From Deltaproteobacteria bacterium RIFOXYD12_FULL_56_24 (GTDB lineage Bacteria > Desulfobacterota > Desulfobulbia > Desulfobulbales > Desulfurivibrionaceae), in contig MGTD01000014.1 in NCBI GenBank assembly GCA_001799285.1, positions 1-52,738 of the forward strand: a stretch of DNA of 52,738 nt, in the 5' to 3' direction. Positions 17,133 through 25,415 of this stretch are shown here, one piece after another. A model generated the notes under the pieces. The model saw only the letters and a list, made by a program, of their open reading frames with translations. It searched no databases and had not been told where the DNA came from. Position 1 is the first letter of the stretch, and every line of letters starts with the position of its first letter. Position numbers and translations under genes: made by a program.

Positions 17133-18249
17133 CTTTTTTCCGGCTGGTTCCTGTTCCCGCCCCGGACTCCGCCGGGAGCAGCACCCTGAAGGTGGCGCCC
17201 CGGCCCGGCTCGCTCTCTACCTCGATCAATCCGTGATGCGCCTCGGCAATAGCATGGCTGATAGCCAGCCCCAGGCCTCTATTCCTGCCCTTGGTCGAAA
17301 AAAATGGATCAAAAATCTTTTGCCTATTTTCCGGGGTAATTCCGGCCCCTTGGTCCTGCACCCTGATTTCCACCAGGGCACCATGCTCCCTGTCCGGCGG
17401 CAGGATTCTCAATCCCAGGGAGAACGTTCCGCCTGCCGGCATGCTTTCCATGGCATTCAGGCCAAGATTGAGCAGGAGCTGCCCCAGCAGAGTCTGGTCC
17501 CCTAAAAGATATGCCTGCTCCACCTCAATCCGGCTTTCCAGGAATATACCATGCTCTTCCGCCATTTCCCGAAGAGTTTCCATGTTTTTTTTGAGCAGCG
17601 CCACCATCTCCAGCACCTCCATCCGTGGCAACGGAAAGCCGGAAAAGGTCACAAAATTATCCAGCAGATGATGCATGGTTCGCACCGCCCCCAGCATCCG
17701 GGCCGCAACCCGTTCGTTGTCTGGGTCTCCGGCCAGCTCCCGCCGGAGAATTGAGGCATACAGCTCAAGACTGCCCAAGGGGTTCTTCAATTCCTGGCTC
17801 ATGGCCTCGGCCATCTCCTGCATGGCGGCAAAACGCTTGCTCCGATCAAGATGCATCTCCATCATGGCCGGGAAGGTCACATCTTCCAGGGAGAGAAAAA
17901 AACCGGCCACATCCAGAAATGGGCTCTGCAAATCATTACGATTGATGAGGATGCAGCGTTTTTCCGCCCCTTCGCGCAAAGCCTGCATCTCGCAGAGCAG
18001 ACTACCTCCGGAAGCGCTTAAGGCCGCAAGCTCATGCGTCAGACCGAACTTCTGGGAGAGCAACCCCCAGCAGGTTTTGTTCTGGAGAGAGCTTCCGGCC
18101 AAATCGAGAAGCTGGGCTGCTTTCCTGTTTGCCGCCAACAGGTTTCCCTGCCGGTCAGCAAGCAGAATCCCGCCCGGCAGACTTTCAAGCATGGCAAAAA
18201 AGAATTCCCGCAAATGCTCCGGAGTTTCAAAGGTCACCTGCGTCTTCAC
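17113..18249 (-). CDS. flrB: FlrB/FleS-like sensor kinase lacking the phospho-acceptor histidine
   Basis: 378 aa, apparently cytosolic. An N-terminal PAS-like region (ESLPGGILLADRQGNLLAAN) is followed by a dimerisation helix and an intact-looking ATPase domain: N box LLLNLGLNAMES, G1 VQDQGAGI, F box FDPFFSTKGRNRG, G2 GLGLAISHA. The H box reads AEAMSQELKNPLGSLELYAS: at residue 152 (codon 17794-17796, CAG) a Gln sits where the family has His (HE[IL]xNPLGS). Phosphotransfer through this site should not occur. GTG start overlapping the TPR gene stop, with a GAGGGG site. The rest is under no visible decay, so it may act as a non-phosphorylating partner of FlrC. Confidence 0.82.
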   Translation of the reverse strand: MKTQVTFETPEHLREFFFAMLESLPGGILLADRQGNLLAANRKAAQLLDLAGSSLQNKTCWGLLSQKFGLTHELAALSASGGSLLCEMQALREGAEKRCILINRNDLQSPFLDVAGFFLSLEDVTFPAMMEMHLDRSKRFAAMQEMAEAMSQELKNPLGSLELYASILRRELAGDPDNERVAARMLGAVRTMHHLLDNFVTFSGFPLPRMEVLEMVALLKKNMETLREMAEEHGIFLESRIEVEQAYLLGDQTLLGQLLLNLGLNAMESMPAGGTFSLGLRILPPDREHGALVEIRVQDQGAGITPENRQKIFDPFFSTKGRNRGLGLAISHAIAEAHHGLIEVESEPGRGATFRVLLPAESGAGTGTSRKKDARADV

Positions 18250-20315
18250 AGGACACCCCTCCTCGGTTTTTTTCTCAAATCGATCTCGATCTGGCTCAGG
18301 ATACTTTTCGCCTTTTTTTTGAGAAGCTCGCCCGGCCCGGCCTGCGCTTTCTGAAGATGCTCGCGTCCCTTCTCCATCTCCCCTGCCTTGCGGAACAGAT
18401 CACCCAATTGCAGGTTAATCTGCTGGGCGGCCTTGCTGTCCTTCGGCATCTCCTCGTCGACTCCGGCCAGGTAAACATCAATGACCAATTTACCGCCCTC
18501 GCCCTGCCCGACCAGCCCATCACCGAACTGTCTGTACCATCCCTGCGCTGCTTCAGGATCCAGCCATTGCTTCTGGCGAAAACAGGAAAGGACCTCCACC
18601 CCCTCGGCATACAAACCCAGGACCGTCAACATTCGAAGACGCGCTTCCGCATAAACCTTTATTTTTGCCGGGGCAGGCACAGCCTCCGTGGCTTTAACAT
18701 AGCAGGCAAGGGCCTCATTTTTTTTCCCGCGGGCTTCATTGAGCTTGCCGCTCAAATAATGGAATTCCCCCAGGTATTCAGTATCCCTATAGATTCCCAA
18801 GGCATAACGGATCACCCTGTCTGCGGCAGCCAGATTTTTCTGGAGAAGATAAACCCCGATCCGCCGGCCATAGAGATCAGCCTTGTCTTCATCGGTCAAG
18901 GGCAGGACCTGGGCCCGGAAATATACGACCGAGGCCTGATCAAGCAGAGACAATGCCTCAAGCGCCTGCCCGACCAGGTACAGGAACCGCCCATTGTCCA
19001 TGGAGCGGACATGGCGGTATTCGGCAACATACAACCGATAGAGCTTCTCGTATTCTTTCCGGGCCAAAAAACCTTCTCCGAGATAAAGCAGAATCCTGGC
19101 AGAAAAATTCTCCTTTTCCCCAGAGGTAATCCCGGGCTTGTCATGGCGCAGATAGTTCCTGCCAAGATCAGCTGCGCCTTCAGCATTGTTGCGGGCCTGA
19201 TACCGGAGGAACAGAGCACGCCTGGCATCTTGAGCAACAAGCTCGTCCGGATAAGCCTCTATCACCGCGATAAATGGCTTGTCTCCCTCCGGGTCGGCGA
19301 GATCAGAGAACTTTTTCCTCTTGTCCTCATCCCTTCCCGGATTATCCTGATATTCAGCGCGCCGAAATCTTGCCAGGACAGCAAATCGGTCATCGCGCGC
19401 CCCACCTTCAAGAATACGTTCATAGAGCTTCAGGGCTGTACTCCCATGCCCGCTACGCAAATAACTTTCCCCCAACTCAAAAAGAACCTCCATCTGGTCG
19501 GGAGGGTTCTCGGCCAGATTCAGATAATGAAACAGGGAGTCCCTGGCATCATCCTCCATGCCCACCCGAAGATAAACAAAGCCAAGCTTGCGCAACAGCT
19601 CTGAATTCTGGTGATGATATTCAGGATATTTTTCAAAAAGCGCGGCAAAGGTTTTCAAGGCTCCAACCGGATCATTGCTGGCGGCCAGGGCCTCGCCTAA
19701 CCCCATCAGAGCCATGGCCTCGATATCCTTATCTCCGGACTCGGAAACCTTCCTATAGATATCAAGGGCCTCGGCCACTTTTCCCGTGGCGAAAAGCGTG
19801 TCTGCTTGCGCGAGCCGCACCCGGTCCCCCAGAGGGGAATCAGGATAGCGCTTTAAAAAGAGCTTGAAATAAATGAGGGCTTCACGGTGGAAACGCATGC
19901 GGTAATGGGCGTATCCTACCTCGTAATACGCCTCGGCCGCTCTTTTTGCCTTGGGAAAATCAGCCCCATACCTGCGGAAAAGATCACGGACCCTGCCCCA
20001 CTCGGGATCTGCACTCTTTACCGCCAGCTGCTTCAAGCTTTGGGCTGCCTGCCAGAGCGCCTCTTCCGCCTGCTCCGTTTCGCGAAATTTATCATAGTAC
20101 CGCAGATATGCCGAGGCGGCCTTTGCCGGATCTCCAGTCTTCGCCGCCTTAACCGCCTCCTGCCATACCTCGGCCTGCCCGGTCTGCGGGGGAAGCACCG
20201 CGTCATCCTTGGCCCAGCCCGAATCCGGCAGAAACCCGCCCACGAAAAGGACAAAGCCGAAAACAATGAAGAGCGGCATGGCGGCAAGAGAATGAGATAA
20301 ATGGATGTTTTTCAT
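18246..20315 (-). CDS. Large secreted or membrane-anchored TPR protein
   Basis: 689 aa. An N-terminal hydrophobic segment (MPLFIVFGFVLFVGGFLPDS) looks like a signal peptide or anchor. The rest is tandem TPR-like helical pairs: AASAYLRYYDKFRETEQAEE, AYYEVGYAHYRMRFHREALI, YFKLFLKRYPDSPLGDRVRL, ALDIYRKVSESGDKDIEAMA and many more. The first repeats resemble YbgF/BamD-type periplasmic TPR proteins. It lies between the FlrA-like and FlrB-like genes and overlaps flrB, so it is probably cotranscribed with the flagellar regulators. A role in assembly or sensing in the envelope is possible, but I cannot name one. Confidence 0.8.
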   Translation of the reverse strand: MKNIHLSHSLAAMPLFIVFGFVLFVGGFLPDSGWAKDDAVLPPQTGQAEVWQEAVKAAKTGDPAKAASAYLRYYDKFRETEQAEEALWQAAQSLKQLAVKSADPEWGRVRDLFRRYGADFPKAKRAAEAYYEVGYAHYRMRFHREALIYFKLFLKRYPDSPLGDRVRLAQADTLFATGKVAEALDIYRKVSESGDKDIEAMALMGLGEALAASNDPVGALKTFAALFEKYPEYHHQNSELLRKLGFVYLRVGMEDDARDSLFHYLNLAENPPDQMEVLFELGESYLRSGHGSTALKLYERILEGGARDDRFAVLARFRRAEYQDNPGRDEDKRKKFSDLADPEGDKPFIAVIEAYPDELVAQDARRALFLRYQARNNAEGAADLGRNYLRHDKPGITSGEKENFSARILLYLGEGFLARKEYEKLYRLYVAEYRHVRSMDNGRFLYLVGQALEALSLLDQASVVYFRAQVLPLTDEDKADLYGRRIGVYLLQKNLAAADRVIRYALGIYRDTEYLGEFHYLSGKLNEARGKKNEALACYVKATEAVPAPAKIKVYAEARLRMLTVLGLYAEGVEVLSCFRQKQWLDPEAAQGWYRQFGDGLVGQGEGGKLVIDVYLAGVDEEMPKDSKAAQQINLQLGDLFRKAGEMEKGREHLQKAQAGPGELLKKKAKSILSQIEIDLRKKPRRGVL

Positions 20316-20396
20316 GATTTATTTCACAGGAATCCAGGCCAAACATTGCGGCCGTTTACCAAGCCACCCGCCGGGAAATAAGGACGCACCCTTTTT

Positions 20397-21788
20397 CTAC
20401 GCCTCGGCAGAAGAAGAAATCAACTTGAACCGCTTCATCTTCTCAATGAGGGTAGTCCGATTCACATTCAAGAGTTTGGCGGCTCTGTTCTTGACCCAGT
20501 CCGTCTGTTCAAGGGCTTGCAGGATCAAGCGTCTTTCAAAATCAGCCAGCACCTCATTGAGGAAAAAGCCCTGGGCGGGAAGTTCCTCAAATTGTTCAGC
20601 CGGGGCGGCGTCTCCAGCCTCAAGCAAGCGTTCCGGTAGATCAGCCATGGAAAGCACCTCGCTTCCCGCGAGAATCACCATGCGTTCCAGCATGTTTTCA
20701 AGCTCCCGGACATTGCCGGGCCAGGCGTAGCCGGCGAACCTGTTCATGACCTCTTCCGCCACGCCCTTGATCTTTTTCTTGCGAAGCCGATTAAACCTGG
20801 CCACGAAATGCTCGGCCAGCAGAGGAATATCCTGGCGTCTCTCCCGCAAGGGCGGCGCCTCGATGGGAATAACATTCAAACGGTAATAGAGATCTTCCCG
20901 AAAACGCCCGGCCTGAACCTCCTGTTCAAGGTTCCTGTTGGTCGCGGCAACTACACGAAAATCAGAGCTTATGGTTTTGGTGCCGCCGATCCTCTCAAAC
21001 TCTTTTTCCTGCAGAACCCGTAGCAGTTTCACCTGGAGCATGGGACTCATTTCCGAGATCTCATCCAGAAAGACTGTACCCCCATGAGCCAGCTCAAAAC
21101 GGCCAAGTCTGGTCCGAATCGCATGGGTAAATGCCCCCTTTTCATGCCCAAACAGCTCGCTTTCCAGCAGTTCTCCAGGGATAGCCCCGCAATTCACCGG
21201 CACAAAAGGACCAGAGCCTCTAACCCCTTCATAATGAAGGGCCTGCGCAATAAGTTCTTTGCCGGTGCCGGATTCGCCCCTTACCAGCACAGTGGTTTCC
21301 GCATCGCAGACTTTTTTGATCAGGGAAAAAACCTGCCGCATGACGCTGCTGTTGCCGATGATGGCGGCACACCCTTTTTCGGTTTTTGCCGAGGCCGGTT
21401 CAGCCGGCGAAATCCGGCGGCTCACCCCAGCCTTGTCCAAGGCGGTATCAAGACAGCTTTCGCTCACCGGCGCCTCCAGATAATCAACAGCCCCAGCCTG
21501 TAAGGCGGCAACAGCGTCCGTGACCGACGGCGCGCTTGCCGCCACGATAACCGCCACCGGGGAGGCCGCCGTCTGGAGACCAGCAAGGCAAGAGCCTTGG
21601 GACTGAAACGAGGACACCACCAGAAAAATCGCCTGGCACTGATTTTCCTCAAGCCAGCGCCGGGCTTCCGCCTCGGAACGGACCACGACCAGGGACAGGG
21701 ACAGGTCTTTTTTCTGCAGAGCTTTGACAAGCCCGGTTGAATCCCCGGAAGAATCGAGAAGTAGAATAAGCAAGGAATTGTGCGTCAT
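20397..21788 (-). CDS. flrA: Sigma-54 enhancer-binding protein, FlrA/FleQ-like
   Basis: 463 aa. The N-terminal ~120 residues resemble a receiver (LLILLLDSSGD, VDYLEAP) but the phospho-Asp position is replaced (AIFLVVSSFQ), as in FleQ/FlrA-type domains. The AAA+ domain has Walker A GESGTGKE (171-178) and GGTVFLDEISE. The sigma-54 contact loop reads GAFTHA (218-223) instead of GAFTGA. The C-terminal Fis-type HTH is KNRAAKLLNVNRTTLIEKMK. It has its own sigma-70-like promoter and heads the flrA-TPR-flrB-flrC set, consistent with a flagellar master regulator. The symbol is assigned by context. Confidence 0.82.
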   Translation of the reverse strand: MTHNSLLILLLDSSGDSTGLVKALQKKDLSLSLVVVRSEAEARRWLEENQCQAIFLVVSSFQSQGSCLAGLQTAASPVAVIVAASAPSVTDAVAALQAGAVDYLEAPVSESCLDTALDKAGVSRRISPAEPASAKTEKGCAAIIGNSSVMRQVFSLIKKVCDAETTVLVRGESGTGKELIAQALHYEGVRGSGPFVPVNCGAIPGELLESELFGHEKGAFTHAIRTRLGRFELAHGGTVFLDEISEMSPMLQVKLLRVLQEKEFERIGGTKTISSDFRVVAATNRNLEQEVQAGRFREDLYYRLNVIPIEAPPLRERRQDIPLLAEHFVARFNRLRKKKIKGVAEEVMNRFAGYAWPGNVRELENMLERMVILAGSEVLSMADLPERLLEAGDAAPAEQFEELPAQGFFLNEVLADFERRLILQALEQTDWVKNRAAKLLNVNRTTLIEKMKRFKLISSSAEA

Positions 21789-21844
21789 ATCACCATCATG
21801 AATTTCGCATTTTCTTTTAATGAATTTCGTATTTTATGTTCTTT

Positions 21845-21874
21845 TGTATACATTATTCACAAAAAAAGTGTCAA
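21845..21874 (-). promoter_or_regulatory. Sigma-70-type promoter for flrA
   Basis: The minus strand has TTGACA (21874-21869), an 18-base spacer and TATACA (21850-21845), placing the start about 48 bases before the flrA ATG. The surrounding 21789-21985 region, divergent to ftsE, is strongly AT-rich and carries a duplicated ATGAATTTCG motif (21799 and 21821 area) that may be an operator. Confidence 0.7.
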
Positions 21875-21985
21875 TTTTTTTTCACATGCTATATTTTGTC
21901 CATAATTATTAAAAAAACGGGCATTATCATGGCTTGGCCGCCATCCGTTAGGTACGCCCTTCGTCCGACTGAAAAAGGTTTCCGC

Positions 21986-22714
21986 ATGCCGAAAGACGCA
22001 ATCACTAATGAACCACTGATTGAGATGGTGAACGTCACCAAGATCTACCCGCCTGATGTTGCCGCTCTGCAAGACATTTCCCTGCGAATTTACAAGGGCG
22101 AAATCCTTTTTCTCACCGGTATGAGCGGGGCGGGTAAAACGACCCTGATCAAACTGGCCTGCTGCCTTGAAACACCCACCAGCGGCCGCATCGATGTGGC
22201 TGGCCGCGACCTTTCCCTGATCAGTCCGGCCGGCATCCAGCGCATGCGTCAAAAAATAGGCGTTGCCTACCAGGATTTTCGGTTGCTGGACAAACAGACC
22301 GTTTTCCAGAACATTTCCATGGCCATGGAGGTGACTTATGCAAGCACCAAGGCTATTCGGGAAAGAGTCGAAGAATTGCTGACCATGCTCAACCTTTCCG
22401 ACAAACGGGACAAACTTACCGGCGACCTCTCCCGCGGAGAACAGCAAAGAGTGGCCCTGGCGCGGGCCGCCGCCAACCGGCCAAGCCTGCTGCTGGCCGA
22501 CGAGCCAACCGGCAACCTTGACCTGACGACGACAAAGCTGGTCATCAATCTCTTCCGGCACTTAAACGAAGAACATGGTTCGACCATCGTGGTCGCCACC
22601 CATGATGAGTCGATTTACGCGGAAACGGAGCACCGGGTAGTAGCGCTCAGCAACGGGCATCTTTCCGACCATCCCCGCCGTACGCCACAACAGGGCGAAC
22701 TTTTTGAAGCATAG
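21986..22714 (+). CDS. ftsE: Cell division ATP-binding protein FtsE
   Basis: 242 aa from the ATG at 21986, which has an AAGG site; longer in-frame starts lack one. ABC ATPase of the FtsEX complex. Walker A is GMSGAGKTTLIKL, Q-loop VAYQDFRLLDK, signature LSRGEQQRVALARA, Walker B LLLADEPTGNLD, and the H-loop VVATHDE. FtsEX gates peptidoglycan hydrolases at the septum through EnvC, and ftsX and an envC-like gene follow. ftsE and ftsX usually overlap or nearly touch; here 238 bp of nested palindromes separate them. Confidence 0.95.
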   Translation: MPKDAITNEPLIEMVNVTKIYPPDVAALQDISLRIYKGEILFLTGMSGAGKTTLIKLACCLETPTSGRIDVAGRDLSLISPAGIQRMRQKIGVAYQDFRLLDKQTVFQNISMAMEVTYASTKAIRERVEELLTMLNLSDKRDKLTGDLSRGEQQRVALARAAANRPSLLLADEPTGNLDLTTTKLVINLFRHLNEEHGSTIVVATHDESIYAETEHRVVALSNGHLSDHPRRTPQQGELFEA

Positions 22715-22716
22715 CC

Positions 22717-22888
22717 GTAACTATCCAGCAGCACCGCATCTGCGTTGTTGCACCCAGAGGGTATAAGTTTCGTTTGAGCAGACAAGCTGCTCAAACGAAA
22801 CTTATACCCTCTGGTTTACACCAATGCTGGATAGTTACGATTTGGGTTGTTTTTGTTCATTTCCGGCCTTGAGCTGGATAGTTACGCA
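22717..22888. repeat. Nested palindromic repeats between ftsE and ftsX
   Basis: An outer pair GTAACTATCCAGCA (22717) / TGCTGGATAGTTAC (to 22838) encloses a perfect 28-bp inverted repeat (22754-22781 with 22787-22814, 5-base loop), the best copy of the AGGGTATAAGTTTCG family. A third motif, GCTGGATAGTTAC, ends near 22888. One element appears to have inserted inside another. In RNA it would form a very stable structure between the two coding regions. Confidence 0.85.
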
Positions 22889-22952
22889 TAGCCGCCGTTA
22901 ACGCCCGCACTTTCCGGGCGAAAGCGAATCCCTTGCCAAGGAGCCCCAGAAG

Positions 22953-23840
22953 ATGCACTTTCTGTCCTACATCTTGCGCCAAACCGGGAAAAATCTCCGC
23001 CAGACCTGGGGAACCCAACTCCTGACCCTACTGACCGTGACCCTGTCCGTGCTTCTCTTTGCCTTTTTCTTTCTCATCTACACCAACATGCTCAATGCCG
23101 GCAAAAGGCTTGGCGACGAGGTTCGCCTCATTGTCTATCTGGACCAGGAGATTACGGAACAGATGCGGCCGGAACTGGAAAAAAAGATCGGCGATTTCGG
23201 CCCGGTGGATAAGATTGTTTTTGTCTCCCGAAATGAGGCCTTTGCCAGGATGAGCGCCCAGCTGGGCCAGGAAAAGGATGTGTTAAACGACCTTGACCCA
23301 GACTTTCTCCCACCCTCCATCGAAGTGTATCCTCTAAAAAATCTGAAGGACCTCAGCAAGATCAGCCAGTTTTCCGACTTCCTCCTTACCCTGCCCCACG
23401 CGACCAAGGTTCAGTCCGGCAGCGATTGGCTCCGTCGCTTCGGCCACTTCACCAATCTTCTTCGTGTCGTGGTTTTCTTAAGCGGAAGCCTGCTCATTAT
23501 CAGCATGACCTTTATTGTTTCCTATACCCTCCGCCTCACCGTGCTTTCCAGGCAGAGCGAGCTGGAAATTCTCAAGCTACTTGGCGCCACCCGCGCCTAT
23601 ATTCGCCTGCCGCTTCTGCTCGAAGGCATGCTCCAGGGTTTTCTGGGTTCTAGCTTCGGCCTTGCCGCGCTGTACCTCCTCTATCAATCGATTGACAGCC
23701 ACTTCAGCAACCCGGGATTTCTGAAACTCTTTGATTTTGCTTTTTTTCCCGCAGAAATCACGGCCGCGATCCTGCTTGCCAGCATCGTTCTATGCACGGC
23801 CGGCAGCCTTTTCTCAATCCGCAGATTTATCCGCATCTGA
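22953..23840 (+). CDS. ftsX: Cell division permease FtsX
   Basis: 295 aa. Four membrane segments: near residues 20-43 (LLTLLTVTLSVLLFAFFFLI), 175-200 (VVVFLSGSLLIISMTFIVSY), about 225-245, and 265-285 (EITAAILLASIVLCTAGSLF). A periplasmic loop (residues ~45-165) contacts EnvC-type activators. The conserved LRLTVLSRQSELEILKLLGA motif, facing FtsE, follows TM2. It transmits FtsE ATP cycles to the hydrolase activator encoded next, 3 bases downstream. Confidence 0.95.
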   Translation: MHFLSYILRQTGKNLRQTWGTQLLTLLTVTLSVLLFAFFFLIYTNMLNAGKRLGDEVRLIVYLDQEITEQMRPELEKKIGDFGPVDKIVFVSRNEAFARMSAQLGQEKDVLNDLDPDFLPPSIEVYPLKNLKDLSKISQFSDFLLTLPHATKVQSGSDWLRRFGHFTNLLRVVVFLSGSLLIISMTFIVSYTLRLTVLSRQSELEILKLLGATRAYIRLPLLLEGMLQGFLGSSFGLAALYLLYQSIDSHFSNPGFLKLFDFAFFPAEITAAILLASIVLCTAGSLFSIRRFIRI

Positions 23841-23843
23841 CCC

Positions 23844-25289
23844 ATGACTTTTATTGTAACCAATCACGGGGTAAGCCCACAAAGGTCAAATAACCACGGA
23901 ACAAGCGGTCACAGGGTGCCGCAGGTTGCGGCAAGCGGGATGGCGATGCGTACTTTTGTACGTGAGCCGGACCGATCGCCGCAAGATGTGGTGCCCTGTG
24001 ATCGCTTACCTTTCATTTTTTGCCGCCCATACCTTACTGTCTGCATATTGGCTCTGACCCTGCCCCTATGCCTCGGCCAACGCCTTTGCTTGGCCGCGGA
24101 AACGCCCCGTCCGGACGCCAGGATCATCGAGGAGCAGAAAAAAATCCAACGTCTGAAAAAAGGCATCGAGGACCAGAGATTCAGAGTGCAGGCTACCAGA
24201 AAACAGGAAAGCTCCCTGCTAACCGAGTTGGAACGGCTGAACGGACATATCCAGAATGAAGGCGACAAGCTCATCCATCTAAATAAGAAACTAAGCAGAC
24301 ACGAGGAGCTCTTGACTGCCAAACAGGACGAGGTTACCAAGGCAAAAGAGGCCAAGGTACAGGCCGAACCCCATATTAAAAAACGGCTCAGTTCCTTTTA
24401 CCGGATGGGGAGGATCGGCGTAATGAATGTTGTCTTTTCCACCAGCGAGCTGCCTGATCTTCTTGCCTTTCGCGAGTATTTCAACATCTTGATCAACCGA
24501 GACCTCAGCGTTATTCGCCAATATCGGGAAAAAGTCGAGGCCCTTGAAAAAACGCGACTCAGCCTCAACCAGGAAAAACAAGCCCTGGTTGAAACCATCA
24601 CCAAGATCAAAAGCCAGGAAGAGCAGCTGGCCGCCACTCGAGAGGAAAGAATCCGCTTGCTGCAAAAAGTTAAAACCGAGAAAAAACTTTACCAGATGGC
24701 ACTTACCGAACTCGAAGGAGCGGCAAACAGGCTGACCAATACCCTTGAGCAACTCAAGGCCGAAGCAGCCAAAGCCCGCGAGAAGGAAGTCTCCCCGAAG
24801 GAGTTACGCCCTGCCGCTGCTAAGAAATCCCCCCAGGACAATCTCGGTTTTGCCAAACAGAAAGGCCGTCTCACTCCGCCGGCGTTGGGCACGGTTACAA
24901 CCCTGTTCGGGAAGAACGTCCAAAAGGAATTCGGCATCGCCACCTTTGCCAACGGCATTGACATAAAGACAATGCCGGGCACCAAAGTCACCGCCATTTA
25001 CGATGGCAAGGTGATCTATGCCAAATTCCTGCGCGGCTATGGCAACCTGCTTATCATTGACCATGGCCAGCAATATCTAAGTATTGTTTCCCGCGCCGCG
25101 AAGTTTTTCAAAGAGGAAGGCGACACAGTTGCCAGGGATGAAGTGGTTGGAATAATGAGCGAGCAGGAAGGCTTGCTGGGAGAAGGGCTCCATTTCGAGA
25201 TCCGCCATGGAACAACGCCGGAAAACCCTTTAAAATGGGTGAACAACGCCAAGCTCACCATCAAGACCACCATAAAAAAGCCCCGCTGA
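23844..25289 (+). CDS. envC: EnvC-like murein hydrolase activator, N-terminus interrupted by an in-frame MITE
   Basis: 481 aa. A long coiled coil (residues ~95-310, IEEQKKIQRLKKGIEDQRFR ...) is followed by a LytM domain (residues ~345-470). The zinc ligands look degenerate: FANGIDIK where active enzymes have HxxxD, and GEGLHFEIRHG lacking the first His of HxH. This fits a non-catalytic EnvC-type activator working with FtsEX. Codons 5-58 are the 154-bp element plus one 8-bp target repeat, inserted in frame after MTFI. Removing them restores MTFIFCRPYLTVCILALTLP, a normal signal peptide. As it stands the hydrophobic core starts about 60 residues in. Internal ATGs in the element (GMAMRT) or a GTG could be used instead. 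Confidence 0.85.
   Translation: MTFIVTNHGVSPQRSNNHGTSGHRVPQVAASGMAMRTFVREPDRSPQDVVPCDRLPFIFCRPYLTVCILALTLPLCLGQRLCLAAETPRPDARIIEEQKKIQRLKKGIEDQRFRVQATRKQESSLLTELERLNGHIQNEGDKLIHLNKKLSRHEELLTAKQDEVTKAKEAKVQAEPHIKKRLSSFYRMGRIGVMNVVFSTSELPDLLAFREYFNILINRDLSVIRQYREKVEALEKTRLSLNQEKQALVETITKIKSQEEQLAATREERIRLLQKVKTEKKLYQMALTELEGAANRLTNTLEQLKAEAAKAREKEVSPKELRPAAAKKSPQDNLGFAKQKGRLTPPALGTVTTLFGKNVQKEFGIATFANGIDIKTMPGTKVTAIYDGKVIYAKFLRGYGNLLIIDHGQQYLSIVSRAAKFFKEEGDTVARDEVVGIMSEQEGLLGEGLHFEIRHGTTPENPLKWVNNAKLTIKTTIKKPR
23856..24009 (+). mobile_element. 154-bp MITE, copy B, in frame inside envC
   Basis: Complete copy. Ends are GTAACCAATCACGGGG and (reverse) GTAAGCGATCACAGGG. Flanking direct repeats are CTTTTATT (23848-23855) and CTTTCATT (24010-24017), 8 bp with one difference. 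The right two thirds (from 23903) fold as one long hairpin: AAGCGGTCACAGGGTGCCGCA pairs with the right end, then TTGCGGC with GCCGCAA, with GCGTAC-tttt-GTACGT at the tip. Confidence 0.93.
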
Positions 25290-25317
25290 TCTTCGCCTTG
25301 CCGGTACAGACAAATCG

Positions 25318-25346
25318 TTGTTTCCCGGCTAAAAACATGCTATTAT
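25318..25346 (+). promoter_or_regulatory. Sigma-70-type promoter for ctpA
   Basis: TTGTTT (25318-25323), 17-base spacer, TATTAT (25341-25346), about 70 bases before the ctpA ATG. The ATG itself has an AAGGA site. Confidence 0.6.
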
Positions 25347-25415
25347 AATAAAAGTTTTTCTCATCTTTAAATATCAGACAAACCTCATTTGGCATTTTCC
25401 GGTTAAGGACCAGTT

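Noticed and set aside
22717-22888. CRISPR array or transcription terminator between ftsE and ftsX
   Set aside because: Repeats are palindromic and nested, without regular spacers, and no T run follows the hairpin.
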